Shown: positions 22,918 to 33,809, counted from the stretch's first letter. The stretch is DNA of 64,000 nucleotides from Elymus sibiricus (GCA_039707655.1 CM077675.1:419945162-420009161); one strand, 5' to 3'. Made by a program: numbers and translations. Notes: generated by a model from the sequence alone, not told the origin.

Positions 22918-25580
22918 ATCTATTGTGTTATGCCTAGCTAGGGGCGTTAAACAATAGCGCTTGTTGGGAGGAAACCCAATTTTATTTTTATGCTTTTGTT
23001 TTTGCTTCTGTTTTTGAGTGTTTTACACATTATTACCTCTGTAGTAATTGTGTTTTCTTGTTTAAATTAGTGTTTGAGCCAAGTAAGACCTTTGGGATGG
23101 TCTACGGTGTTTGTGATTTGATTTTGCTGAAAAACAGAAACTTTTGCTCTCAGTCCAGGAATTTTGTAAATTCACTGGAACGTGCTTTTGATCTGAAATT
23201 TATACACAAGATTGATATACAAATTTCCCTGATTGTCCTAATTTTTCAGAAGTTTTGGAGTTACAGAAGTATTCAAAGTCTATAGATTGCTACAGACTGT
23301 TCTGTTTTAGCCAGATTCTGTTTTCTTTGTGTCGTTTGCATTTTTTGATGTATCTATGGGTTGTATCGGGGGGTATGAACCATGGAGAAGTTGGAGTACA
23401 GTAGATATTACACCAATATAAATAAATAATGAGTTCACAACAGTACCTAAAGTGGTGATTTATTTTTCTTATACTAACGGATCTCATGAGTTTTCTGTTG
23501 AGTTTTGTGTTGTGAAGTTTTCAAGTTTTGGGTAAAGATTTGTTGGACTATGGAATAAGGAGTGGCAAGAGCCTAAGCTTGGGGATTCCCAAGGCACCCC
23601 AAGACATATTCAAGGATACCAAAGAGCCTAAGCTTGGGGATGCCCCGGAAGGCATCCCCTCTTCCGTCTTCAATCCATCTGTAAATTTACTTGAGGCTAT
23701 ATTTTTATTCTCCACATGATATGTGTTTTGCTTGGAGCGTCTTGTATGATATGAGTCTTTGCTTTTTAGTTTTCCACAATCATCCTTGCTGCACACATAT
23801 TTTCAGGGGGACACGCATTAATCGTGAATTTATTAGAATACTCTATGTGCTTCACTTATATCTTTTGAGCTAGGCAATGTTGCTCTAGTACTTCACTTAT
23901 ATCTTTTTAGAGCACGGTGGTGTTTTATTTTATAGAAATTATTGAACTCTCGTACCTCACTTATATTATTTTGAGAGTCTTTAAACAGCATGGTAATTGG
24001 TTTAGGTTATGAATTTAGTCCTAATATAATGGGCATTCAAGAGGGATATAATAAAAACTTTCATATTAAGTGCATTGAATACTATGAGAAGTTTGATTCC
24101 TCGCATATAGTTTTGAGATATAAAGATGGTAATATGAGAGTCATGCTAGTGAGTAATTGTGAATTGGAAGAAATACTTGTGTTAAAATTTGTGATTCCCG
24201 TAGCATGCACGTATGGTGAACCGTTATGTAACGAAGTCGGAGCATGATTTGTTTAATGATTGTCAACCTTTGTGTGAGGGTCGGGAGCGCGCGATGGTTA
24301 ACTCCTACATACCTCTCCCCTAGGAGCATGCGTCTAATACTTTGCTTCGATAACTAATAGACTTTTGCAATAAGTATGTGAGTTCTTTATGACTAATGTT
24401 GAGTCCATGGATTATACGCACTCTCACCCTTCCACCTTTGTTAGCCTCTCTAGTACCGCGCAACTTTCGCCGGTGCATTAAACGCACCTTCCTCAAAACA
24501 GCCACCATATACCTTCCTCAAAACAGCCACCATACCTACCTATTATGGCATTTCCATAGCCATTCCGAGATATATTGCCATGCAACTTCCACCGTTCCGT
24601 TTTTCATGACATGCACCATCATTTTCATATTGCCTTGCATTCGTAAGCATTCATATAGAGTCATATTTTGTTCTAGGTATCGAGTTGTAAGTAAATAAAA
24701 GTGTGATGATCTTCATTATTAGAGCATTGTCCCATGAGAGAAAAGGATAAAGGAAGCTATGATTCCCTCACAAGTTGGGATGAGTCTCCGGACTTTACAA
24801 ATAATAAAAGAGTCCAGCGAAGCCCAAATAAAAAAAAAGAGGCCAAAGATGCCCACCAAAATAAAAAAAATGAGAGAAAGAGAGAAGGGACAATGCTACT
24901 ATCTTTTTCCACACTTGTGCTTCAAAGTAGCACCATGATCTTCATGATAGACAGTCTCCTATTTTGTCACTTTCATATAACTAGTGGAATTTTTCATCAT
25001 TATGCACAACCACTTAGTTTCTTTTTGAGCTTTCATACACTTATAGTTCTAGTGCATCCGTTGCATGGCAATCCCTACTCACTCACATTGATATCTATTG
25101 ATGGGCATCTCCATAGCCCGTTGATACGCCTAGTTGATGTGAGACTATCTTCTCCTTTTTCCTCGCAACCTCCACCATATTCTATTCCACCTATAGTGCT
25201 ATATCCATGGCTCACGCTCATGTATTGCGTGAGAGTTGAAAAGGTTTGAGAACATAAAAGGTGTGAAACAATTGCTTGACTTGTCATCGGGGTTGTGCAT
25301 GATTTAGATACTTTGTGTGGGTAAGAATGAGCATAGCCAGACCATATGATTTTGTAGGGATAACTTTCTAGGGCCTTGTTATTTCGAAAGGACACAATTG
25401 CCTTGTTAGTATGCTTGAAGTATTACTGTTTTTATGTCAATATTAGACTTTTGTTTTGAATCTTACGGATCTGAATATTCCTGCCACAATAAAGAATATT
25501 ACATGGATAAATATGATAGGTAGCATTCCACATCAAAAATTCTGTTTTTATCATTTACCTACTCGAGGACGAGCAGGAAT
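22918..25580 (+). other. Element C unit 2, long 3' non-coding region
   Basis: This is a near copy of 17277-19940 with scattered substitutions and small indels. No polymerase genes are present. It carries the internal polypurine-like motifs at 23574 and 23629. Confidence 0.75.
23574..23644 (+). repeat. Two internal polypurine-tract-like motifs, unit 2
   Basis: TAAGCTTGGGGATTCC (23574-23589) and TAAGCTTGGGGATGCC (23629-23644) are the same pair as in unit 1, with the T/G variants swapped between positions. Confidence 0.7.
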
Positions 25581-25596
25581 TAAGCTTGGGGATGCT
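25581..25596 (+). promoter_or_regulatory. Polypurine tract, unit 2
   Basis: TAAGCTTGGGGATGCT abuts LTR 3 at 25597. Confidence 0.82.
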
Positions 25597-27148
25597 TGAT
25601 ACGTCTCCAACGTATCTATAATTTTTTATTATTCCATGCTATTATATTATCTGTTTTGGATGTTTTATATGCATTAATATGCTATTTTATATTATTTTTG
25701 GGACTAACCTATAAATCTAGAGCCTAGTGCCAGTTTTTGTTTTTTCCTTGTTTTTGAGTATTGCAGATAAGGAATATTAAACGGAGTCCAAACGGAATAA
25801 AATCTTCGGAATGATTTTTCTTGGACCAGAAGAAACCCAGCAGACTTGGAGATGAAGGCAGGAGACCTGCCGTGGAGTCACAAGCCACCAGGGCACGCCC
25901 TAGGGGGGGGGCTGGCTTGTGGCCCCACGGCAGCCCTCCTAACCCTATTCTTCGGCCTATAAATTCCCAAATATTCCCTGGATACAAAAAAGAGCCACGA
26001 AAATACTTTTTCGCCGCCGGAAGCCTTTGTTCCCGTGAGATCCAATCTTGGAGCCTTTTCCGGTAATCTGCCGGAGGGGGATTCGATCACGGAGGGCATC
26101 TGCGTGAGTACTTTACCACAGACCTTAGGGTCCATAGCTAGTAGCTAGATGGCTTCTTCTCTCTCTTTGTTCTTCAATACCATGTTCTTCATGATCTTCA
26201 TGGAGATCTATCTGATGTAATACTCTTTTGCGGTGTGTTTGTCGAGATCCGATGCATTGTGGGTTTATGATCAGCTTATCTATGAATATTATTTGAATCT
26301 TCTCTGAATTCTTATATGCATGATTTCATATCTTTGCAAGTCTCTTCGAGTTATTGGTTTGGTTTGGCCAACTAGATTGGTAATTCTTGCAATGGGAGAA
26401 GTGCTTAGTTTTGGGTTCAATCCTGCGGTGTCCTCACCCAGTGTTAAAAGTAGGGGTAGCAAGGCACGTATTTGTATTGTTGGCATCGAGGATAAAAAGA
26501 TGGGGTTTTCATCATATTGCTTGAGTTTATCCCTCTACATCATGTCATCTTACCTAAAGCATTACTCTGTTCTTCATGAACTTAATACTCTAGATGCAGG
26601 CAGGAGTCGGTTGATGTGTAGAGTAATAGTAGTAGATGCAGAATCGTTTCGGTCTACTTGATACGGATGTGATTCCTATATGCATAATCATTGCCTTGGA
26701 TATCGTCATAACTATGCGCTTTTCTATCAATTGCTCGACAGTAATTTGTTCACCCACCGTATTATTTTCCTACATGAGAGAAGCCTCTAGTGAAACCTAT
26801 GCCCCCGGGTCTATTTTCCATATTATATTTTCAGATCTATAAACCAAAAATACCAAAAATATCTTGCTGCATTCTTTTTACTTTTGTTTTACTTTCCGTT
26901 TTAGCACTCTTTTATATCTATCTCTATCAGATCTCATCCTTGCAAATAACCGTGAAGGGATTGACAACCCCTTTTAGCGTTGGGTGCAAGAATTTGATTG
27001 TTTGTGTAGGTGCGAAGATTGGGGACTTGCTTGTATCTCCTACTGGATTGATACCTTGGTTATCAACAACTGAGGGAAATACTTATCTACTTTGCTGCAT
27101 CACCCTTTCTTCTTCAAGGGAAAACCAACGTAAGCTCAAGAAGTAGCA
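25597..27148 (+). repeat. Element C, LTR 3
   Basis: This is 1552 bp, TGATACGTCTCC...AAGAAGTAGCA, followed by ATATA (27149-27153). It is shorter than LTRs 1 and 2 because of a loss in the GC-rich inverted repeat (about 25905) and a deletion of roughly 30 bp near 26100, where GGGCATCT runs straight into GCGTGAG. Confidence 0.93.
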
Positions 27149-27153
27149 ATATA

Positions 27154-27567
27154 ACATTGACTTAAGCCTCCCCCAAGCTAGAGCGATGCTTTCTCCTTCA
27201 CGAGGCCAAATATTATATATATAATTCCGATCACGATGAACTAGATGCATGTGATAAAACTTTTGATGGAACTCCAATTGCAAACGATTCCAGTTCCACG
27301 ATCCAAGATCATCACATAGCCTATACCATGTCAATGATTTTCCCTTCAAAGATAATGGGAAAACCTTCGTCTTAACTTCATCTCCGGGTAAACCTGCAAG
27401 CTTAAATAATCCACAAACTTCGTTCACATATAAAAGGTGCATATCAGGATGTTCAGTTCCATCTCCTGCATAAGGTTTAGCAAGCAGTTGTTCTACCATA
27501 CCTGAAGGAATTTCATAAGTAACATTTTCAGTAGGTGTTGTAGGTTGAGGGGCAACTAATTTCATAA
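27154..27567 (-). pseudogene. Gag N-terminal part of element B, downstream copy, chimeric start
   Basis: On the minus strand it matches gag 28397-29422 from about its PQPTAPTEN region through GGRLKSMLY, with substitutions. Upstream it is fused at about 27567 to protease/RT-linker sequence (…DEKKIYPVI then YEIS/APQPTT) instead of the gag start. This is the joint of the internal duplication. It stops at the element C insertion. Confidence 0.85.
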
Positions 27568-28378
27568 ATAACAGGATATATCTTTTTCTCATCAAGATAA
27601 GCATACTTCAAAGTGCCAGACAATTGCTTTAATTCAAACACAGGATCACCTTTAGGTGGAGGAGGACCTCCAAGAGTTTCAATAGGCAAATTGTGTTTCA
27701 GGAGAGGTTGTTGTTAAAAGCAAATTTGATCTATTTCATTTCTTTCACGCAAGTGCATATCATTTTCATGGTCAAGCAAATATTGTTCTAATGGATCCCT
27801 AGGAGGCACGGCAATAGAAGCAAGACCAATTATTTCATCCTTACTGATAAAGCTCTATCACGGTGTTGTCTACTAAACTTGGAAAAATTAAACTCATGAG
27901 ACTTGTCACCAAAACTAACACCGACCGTTTGTTTTTTGCAATATATCTTAGCATTAACGGTGTTCAAGAAAGGTCTACCAAAGATAATGGGACAAAAGTT
28001 ATCTTGTGGGGAACCAAGAACTAGAAAATCAGTAGGGTATTTTACTTTCCCACACAAGACTTCAACATCTCTAACAATCCCAAGTGTTATGATGGTGTCT
28101 CTATTAGCAAGTTTAATAGTAACATCAATGTCTTCTATTTCAGCAGGTGCTATTTCATTCATAATTTCTTGGTATAAGGTAAAAGGGATAGCACTCACAC
28201 AAGAACCCAAGTCACATAAACCATGATAGCAATGATCTCCTATTTTGACTGAGACAATAGGCATGCCTTCTATGGGTCTATGTTTATCTTTTTCATCAGG
28301 TTTGCCGACTCTAGCAGCTTCATCACAGAAGTAGATTACATGCCCATCAATATTTTCTACCAAGAGATCCTTAACCAT
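27568..28378 (-). pseudogene. Aspartic protease region of element B, upstream copy
   Basis: It matches 12937-13741. The active-site block here reads LCDLGSCVSAIP, with Ala-Ser replaced by Ser-Cys. A one-base loss near 27850 shifts the frame so the ORF ends at 27830, while recognisable linker sequence continues to about 27568. It is separated from the upstream gag by TAA (28397-28399) plus six codons in the same frame. Confidence 0.85.
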
Positions 28379-28396
28379 AGCAACACTAGGTTCTAC

Positions 28397-29422
28397 TTAA
28401 ATTTGCTCAGGGGGCTTAGGTGCTCTAATATTACTCTTACGAACCACAGTTGATACCTTAGCATGTTCCTTTATCCTAACAGGGAAAGGTGGTTTTTCAA
28501 TATAAGCGGTAGGCACAACTGGATCAACATTGTAAATGATGGTTTCATCTTTAGCTATGACCGGTTCTTTAATTTCTTCTTTAATAGGGGGGTGATATTT
28601 AAACCAATTCTCCTTCGGGAGATCAACATGAGTAGAAAATGCTTCACAGAAAGAGGCTACTATCTCAGAATCAAGTCCATATTTAGTGCTAAACTTGTGA
28701 AAAGTATCGATATTCATAAAAGATTTAACACAATCAAACTCAAGCTTTATACCTGACTCATTACCTTCGTCGAGTTCCCAATCTTCAGAGTTGCGTTTAA
28801 TTCTTTCTAAGAGATCCCACTTGAATTCAATAGTCTTCTTCATATAAGAACCAGCACAAGAAGTATCGAGAATGGATTGATCATTATGAGAAAGCCGAGC
28901 ATAAAAATTCTGAATGATAACTTCTCTCGGGATGTCATGATTGGGGCATGAATATAACATTGACTTAAGCCTCCCCGAAGCTAGAGCGATGCTTTCTCCT
29001 TCACGAGGCCAAAAATTATATATATAATTCTGATCATGATGAACTAGATGCATGGGATAAAACTTTTGGTGGAATTCCAATTGCAAACGATTCCAGTTCC
29101 ACGATCCAAGATCATCACATAGCCTATACCATGTCAATGCTTTCCCCTTCAAAGATAAAGGGAAAACTTTCTTCTTAGCTTCATCTCCGGGTAAACCTGC
29201 AAGCTTAAATAATCCACAAATTTCGTTCACATATAAAAGGTGCATATCAGGATGTTCAGTTCCATCTCCTGCATAAGGTTTAGCAAGCAGTTGTTCTACC
29301 ATACCCGAAGGAATTTCATAACCAATATTTTCAGTAGGTGCAGTAGGTTGAGGGGAAACTAATTGTGGTTCCGGTCGAGGTGAAGATACACCGAACAAAC
29401 CCCTCAACGGATTGTTTTCCAT
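28397..29422 (-). CDS. Gag of element B, upstream copy
   Basis: This 341-codon ORF starts at ATG 29422 (MENNPLRGLFGV), about 80 bp after the primer site. It carries the retrotransposon gag core (AGLPGDEAKKKVFPLSL, ALTWYRLCDDLGSWNWN, LEFHQKFYPMH) that forms the particle shell of LTR retrotransposons. The C-terminal half is acidic/polar and has no CCHC zinc knuckle. It ends at TAA, after which the protease frame opens in the same phase. It is the least damaged ORF of element B. Confidence 0.88.
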   Translation of the reverse strand: MENNPLRGLFGVSSPRPEPQLVSPQPTAPTENIGYEIPSGMVEQLLAKPYAGDGTEHPDMHLLYVNEICGLFKLAGLPGDEAKKKVFPLSLKGKALTWYRLCDDLGSWNWNRLQLEFHQKFYPMHLVHHDQNYIYNFWPREGESIALASGRLKSMLYSCPNHDIPREVIIQNFYARLSHNDQSILDTSCAGSYMKKTIEFKWDLLERIKRNSEDWELDEGNESGIKLEFDCVKSFMNIDTFHKFSTKYGLDSEIVASFCEAFSTHVDLPKENWFKYHPPIKEEIKEPVIAKDETIIYNVDPVVPTAYIEKPPFPVRIKEHAKVSTVVRKSNIRAPKPPEQI

Positions 29423-29500
29423 AGCAGCAAGTAACAATAAATTTCAGCACGTAGTATAAATTTTTTCCTTACCGATTTCCACTTACCAAGAGCGCTTCAC

Positions 29501-29518
29501 TCCCCGGCAACGACGCCA
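29501..29518 (-). promoter_or_regulatory. Primer-binding site of element B
   Basis: On the minus strand TGGCGTCGTTGCCGGGGA lies 11 bp inside the 5' LTR. It is the tRNA-Asp-type site with one C-to-T change relative to 21555-21572. Confidence 0.85.
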
Positions 29519-29529
29519 GAAAAGAGTCT

Positions 29530-31049
29530 TGATGACCCACAAGTATAGGGGATCAATCGTGGTCCTTTCGATAAGTAAGAGTGTCGAACCCAACGAGGAG
29601 CAGAAGGAAATGACAAGCGGTTTTCAGCAAGGTAATTTCTGCAAGCACTGAAATTGTAGGTAACAGATAGTTTGATAGCAAGATAATTGGTAACGAGCAA
29701 GTAACGGTAACTATAAGTAAGGTGCAGCAAGGTAGCCCAATCCTTTTGTGGCAAAGGACATGCCAGAATAGTCTCTAGTAATAGGCAAAGTGTTATTGAG
29801 GGTACACGGGAATTTTATCTAGTCACTTTCATCATGTTGGTTTGATTCGTGTTCGCTACTTTGATAATTTGATATGTGGGTGGACCGGTGCTTGGGTGCT
29901 GTTCTTACTTGAACAACCTCCCACTTATGATTAACTCCCTCGCAAGCATCCGCAACTATGAGAAAAGTATCAAGATAAAATCTAACCATAGCATTAAACG
30001 TTTGGATCCAAATCAGCCCCTTACGAAGTAGCGCATAAACCAGGGTTTAAGCTTCTGTCACTCTAGCAACCCATCATATAATAACTACTCCACAATGCAT
30101 TCCCTTAGGCCCATGAATGGTGAAGTGTCATGTAGTCGACGTTCACATGACACCACTAAGGGAATCACAACATACATATTATCAAAATATCAAACACATA
30201 TCAAATTCACATGATTACTTGCAACATGACTTCTCCCGTGACCTCAAGAACAAGGGTAACTACACACAAATAATAAGCATGCTCAAGATCAGAGGAGTAT
30301 TAAATATCATAATGGATCTGAACATATAATCTTCCACCAAATAAACCATATAGTAATCAACTACGCAAGGTAATCAACACTACTAGTCACCCATAGGTAC
30401 CAATCTGAGGTTCCGGTACAATGATTGAACACAAGAGATGAACTAGGGTTTGAGAGGAGATGGTGTTGTTGAAGATGTTGATGAATATTGGCCTCCCAAA
30501 GATGAGAGGGGTGTTGGTGATGACGATGGCTTCGATTTCCCCCTCCGGGAGGGAAGTTCCCCTGGCGGAATCGCTCCGCCGGAGGGCAAAAGTGCTCCTG
30601 CCCAAGTTCCACCTCGAGGCGGCAGCGCTTCGTCCCGAAAGTCCTCCTCTTATTTTTTCTAGGTCAAAAGTGAATATATACTAGAAGATGGGCACCGGAG
30701 GTGGGCCGAGGAGGGCACAACCCACCAGGGCGCGCCCAGGGGGGCCTGGCGCGCCCTGGTGTCTTGTGCCCACCAGGGTGGCCCCCTCCGGTAGTTCTTT
30801 GCTCCAGTATTTTTTATTAATTCCAAAAATAATCTCCGTAAAGTTTCAGTTTCATTGGAGATGTGCAGAATAGGTATCTCTGATGTGCTTTTCTTGGGTC
30901 CAGAATTCAAGCTGTCGGTATTCTCCCTCTTTGTGTAAACCTTGCATTTTTATGAGAGAAAAGGCATTAGAATCACTCCCTAAAGCATTATTATTCAACA
31001 AAACATAATAAATAACAGTAGGAAATCATGATGCAAAATGGACGTATCA
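29530..31049 (-). repeat. 5' LTR of element B
   Basis: This is 1520 bp with the same termini as 4650-6167. The GC-rich inverted repeat is at about 30714-30778. TSD CTCCA is at 31050-31054. Confidence 0.93.
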
Positions 31050-31408
31050 CTCCATGGTGTAGCCGGAGTGCACAGGAGGCTTAGGAGACAGGGTGGTCTC
31101 ATTGGACCAGTCTCCATCGTGGTGTCATCCTCATCATCGCAGACCTCGAATGAGCTGGCCGGGAAGCCCACCTCGATCTGCCGGGCACGACCGCTCTGCT
31201 AGGCGACGGCAAGGGCGTCCATGGCGTGCTTCATGTCCCTAGAAAGGTTCTCCCACAAAGCTTTTCTGCCTACAGTCATTGTAGATGAAGTGCAAGGGAG
31301 GAGGATGGGGAGTGGCTTGTGTCGTGGTGGGAAGTTAGCCGGGTGTGGCCGCCAGAAAATAGCAGATTCCGGTGAGGCGAGGCGTCTGGGTGCGTCAATG
31401 CGCAGCAC
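31050..31408 (-). pseudogene. Harbinger-element ORF, right (N-terminal) fragment
   Basis: On the minus strand a frame contains MTVGRKALWENLSRDMKHAM and runs toward the Gypsy insertion, with a TAG after ALAVA. Past 31050 the sequence should join 4649. Reading across gives related acidic sequence but a one-base frame disagreement. It is probably an ORF1-like or captured protein of the Harbinger element. The function is unknown. Confidence 0.45.
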
Positions 31409-31947
31409 CGGAGTGGGTTTCTCGGCCGACGAGCCTGTTTAATGGCGACATACAGAGGAACGGAGCATTGAACGGGCGTGGTACATATCCGTCCTATTCC
31501 GTCCAGTCACGCGTCTCCGGCATTGAACAGGCGCGGACACTTGAGACACGTCATGGGCGGCTCCCTCGGCCGGCGCCCCGCTTCAATGGGCAGATGCAGT
31601 CAGAGGTTCTGTCCGCCCTGAGCTGTCTTTAATGGGGAGTAGCGCGCTCTACAGCGGCATGAATGTGGGTAGCTGGCGCCGGACGGGAATGCCCGCGGGC
31701 AAGGGTGGCTGGTTTGGGTGGGCTAGGACAGTCAGAAGCGGGCATGGTTGTGTGTCCGGACTCCCGCAAAGCCACCCACGCTTGTCTCCGGTTTGCGGGA
31801 GAAAGTATGTCCGGACCGCGCCGCCGACCAATACAGGACGCGTTGGATGGCTTCCACGGTCTGACAGCGCGATCCGGACACACACGAGAGGTTTGTGGGT
31901 CGGCGTGAAGATGCCCTTAAGGGATTTTAGTAGAATAGACCACCCTA

Positions 31948-32860
31948 GGGTAGAAGTAGAGGCAAGAAAGCTATTTTTATATAATATATTGTTATTTACC
32001 CACCAAACTCACCTAGTATCGAAAGATTAACATTGTCGAAAAAAGTCCCAAAAGCTTAAAAGCACAAATAACACATAACATGAACTGTGTTCGCCACCTT
32101 AATATACATGTAAACATAGATCCATACTGAAAAAGGTGTGTATCAACTACGGGGTCGAGAAAACATAGTTACCTTCTCTCATAAACAACAATTTGGTCAA
32201 CAAATGAGGAAATGCGAACCAATCTGGGGTTGGATGGTTAGTAGGACAGTGGTAACCCCTTCCCACCAGAGTTCAAGTTCTAGACTTGACATTGGTGCTC
32301 ACATTTTCCTGTATTTATTGCAGGCCTTCCGGCGATATGCGTTTAGTGAGAGGCCCGTCGACTACAAGCGTCTGTGGAGACTTCGTCAATCTCAAGATGA
32401 TTTGTCGGTTCAGTCTCTTGAAGGTGCTCATAGGGATATGGTGTGCGTGCGTGCGTGTGTTCATAGGAGTGAGTATATGCTCGTGTATGTGAGCGACTTT
32501 GATTGTTTTGTGTTAAAAAAAACAAATGAGAAATACCATTCTGATCAATTCAAATTAAATGGCCACACATAGTTTGAATATGCCATGGTTAGTTTCATTG
32601 TTTTGTTGCTTGTCACATATTTTACCTTTTGTGACTTTTTGTACGAATGATGTTACAATAGACTCTGCATCCGAGCGCAGACGCATAGAAGGGCATCTAC
32701 AAACTCTGTTTTAATTCAGTGACCAACAAAAACCAATGATCAACATATACATAGCCAACAAAAAGAATATGGCATAACATCATATCCCAAAGCACCATGA
32801 ACATCACACAATTCAAATTTGAAACCATACGGTCGCCGCTTCAAATTTCAAAAACCTCAT
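31948..32860 (-). repeat. Duplicated 3' flank of the calmodulin-binding gene, copy 1
   Basis: Apart from a SINE, this stretch matches 34512-36790 after that copy's two insertions are removed. Shared landmarks are GAAAGATTAACATT, CACCTTAATATACATGTAAA, TTCATTGTTTTGTTGCTTG-like sequence and AAAGAATATGGCATAACATC. No coding part of the gene is included. The copies differ by many substitutions. Confidence 0.8.
32219..32522 (+). mobile_element. SINE (Au-like)
   Basis: A tRNA-like head (GGTTGGATGGTTAG, then GAGTTCAAGTTC, resembling the RNA polymerase III A and B boxes), the Au body (GGCCTTCCGGCGATATGCG, GACTTCGTCAATCTCAAGAT, GGTGCTCATAGGG) and a TGTTAAAAAAAA tail are present. The flanking duplication is CAAATGAG(G)AAAT (32201-32213 and 32523-32534). 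The duplicated copy at about 36450 shows the empty site. Confidence 0.88.
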
Positions 32861-33081
32861 CTCTTTTATATTATTGACTTTCCTATGAACTCGGTGTGAT
32901 CTTGGATCACTTACCCAAAATTATAGTCATTGCCTATGCTTGTCCTTTGTAGCTTGAGTGGTCCACATCTCGATCCATCTATTTGCCTAGGTTGTATTTT
33001 TCCTGAAATATACTGGAGGAAAACATTAGTCCAATAATATTTATGTTGACATGAATTATGAAAAACACCAAGGAAGCAAAT

Positions 33082-33804
33082 TGTGATAGCCTCGCATATT
33101 AGGGATGATAGACTACTCATATTAGTAAGGAATTCCTTCTTTTTCGGGAGCCCATTAGGAAAGAACTCCCAAGTTAAGCGTGCTCAGCTTGTAGTAATTT
33201 TAGGATGGGTGACCGATCGGGAAGTTGTTCCCGGGTGCGCACGAGTCAGGACAAAGTGTGCAGGAAAGACTAGTGTTGATTTGTGGGTCCAGTCTAGATC
33301 CCGGCATGAGTAACGACCACCGGCGGGTGTGTCCTGGGCGTTACAACTTGGTACAGAGCCGACCCTCACGGTTACACGGATGTTTGCGGCTCAGGTGCGC
33401 GGTCATGTTGTTCATGACGTTTGTGACCCGTCGTGGCACACGACATGGCACATGTACCAGATTGGACACACAGACGTATGTGCCAAGAAGGAACGTTCAT
33501 GTGGCTCGATGAGGATGTCGATTCCTTTTAGTGGGGGTGTATGTGATAGCCTCGCATATTAGGGATAATAGATACTCATATCAATAAGGAATTCCTTCTT
33601 TTTCGAGAGCCCATTTGGAAAGAACTCTCAAGTTAAGCGTGCTCAGCTTGGAGTAATTCAGGACGGATGACCGACCGAAAAGTTTTTCCCGGGTGCGCAC
33701 GAGTGAAGACAAAATGCACAAGAAAGACTAGTGTTGATTTGTGGGACCAGTCTAGATCCCGTGAGGAATAAACGACCACCCACGGATGTGTCCGGAGCGT
33801 TACA
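33082..33804 (+). mobile_element. Cassandra-type TRIM retrotransposon
   Basis: Two LTRs of 264 and 263 bp (33082-33345, 33542-33804; TGTGATAGCC...GCGTTACA) flank a 196-bp non-coding interior. A TTGGTACAGAGCC primer site at 33348 fits initiator tRNA-Met, and a GTGGGGGTGTA polypurine tract lies at 33531. Flanks CAAAT/CACAT are an imperfect 5-bp duplication. Each LTR holds a 5S rRNA-like segment, the hallmark of Cassandra TRIMs. No protein is encoded, so it depends on other elements. Confidence 0.9.
33151..33243 (+). ncRNA. 5S rRNA-like segment inside TRIM LTR (left)
   Basis: GAACTCCCAAGTTAAGCGTG, then AGGATGGGTGACCGATCGGG and GGTGCGCAC follow the order of the A box, C box and 3' end of plant 5S rRNA, with substitutions. 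The equivalent in the right LTR is at about 33611-33703. It is not counted as a functional 5S gene because it sits within a retroelement LTR and has diverged from the standard sequence. Confidence 0.8.
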
Positions 33805-33809
33805 CACAT

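Larger units (their letters stand above)
14320..27148 (+). mobile_element. Element C: three-LTR, two-internal-domain tandem retroelement
   Basis: The order is LTR (14320-15902), internal (15903-19956), LTR (19957-21543), internal (21544-25596), LTR (25597-27148). A perfect ATATA duplication flanks only the outer ends. The two internal parts are 4054 and 4053 bp and nearly identical. Each has a tRNA-Asp-type primer site after its left LTR and a polypurine tract before its right LTR, but no RT, RNase H or integrase. It is inserted in the downstream gag copy of element B, in the opposite orientation. Confidence 0.93.
4650..31049 (-). mobile_element. Gypsy element B (Athila-like, tRNA-Asp primed), with nested insertions
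   Basis: Identical-polarity LTRs (4650-6167 and 29530-31049) are flanked by a perfect 5-bp duplication CTCCA (4645-4649 and 31050-31054). Minus-strand order is 5' LTR, tRNA-Asp-type primer site, gag, protease, a second gag and protease, reverse transcriptase/RNase H, integrase, a long non-coding 3' region, polypurine tract, 3' LTR. It hosts a solo LTR and a tandem element. In the first ~300 bp of the LTRs I count about 11 substitutions, so it is not a very recent insertion. Lineage is inferred from the primer site and pol type. Confidence 0.9.
3789..31916. mobile_element. Non-autonomous PIF/Harbinger-type element, split by Gypsy element B
   Basis: The left end GGGCATCTTCAACGGCAACC (3789) and the inverse of the right end GGGCATCTTCACGCCGACCC (31916) form an imperfect inverted repeat. 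TTA target duplications flank it at 3786-3788 and 31917-31919. Without the insertion at 4650-31049 and one CTCCA copy it is about 1.72 kb. The TTA duplication and this terminus fit PIF/Harbinger. No DDE transposase is seen, so it is presumably non-autonomous. Confidence 0.85.

Noticed and set aside
27083..27604. A 173-codon minus-strand frame spanning gag sequence
   Set aside because: It is a chimera: the start is RT-linker sequence and the end lies in LTR 3 of element C. It is not a gene, only evidence of two breakpoints.
33151..33243. A genuine 5S rRNA gene
   Set aside because: It occurs twice, once in each LTR of a TRIM, with substitutions relative to plant 5S, so it is the retroelement's 5S-like segment.
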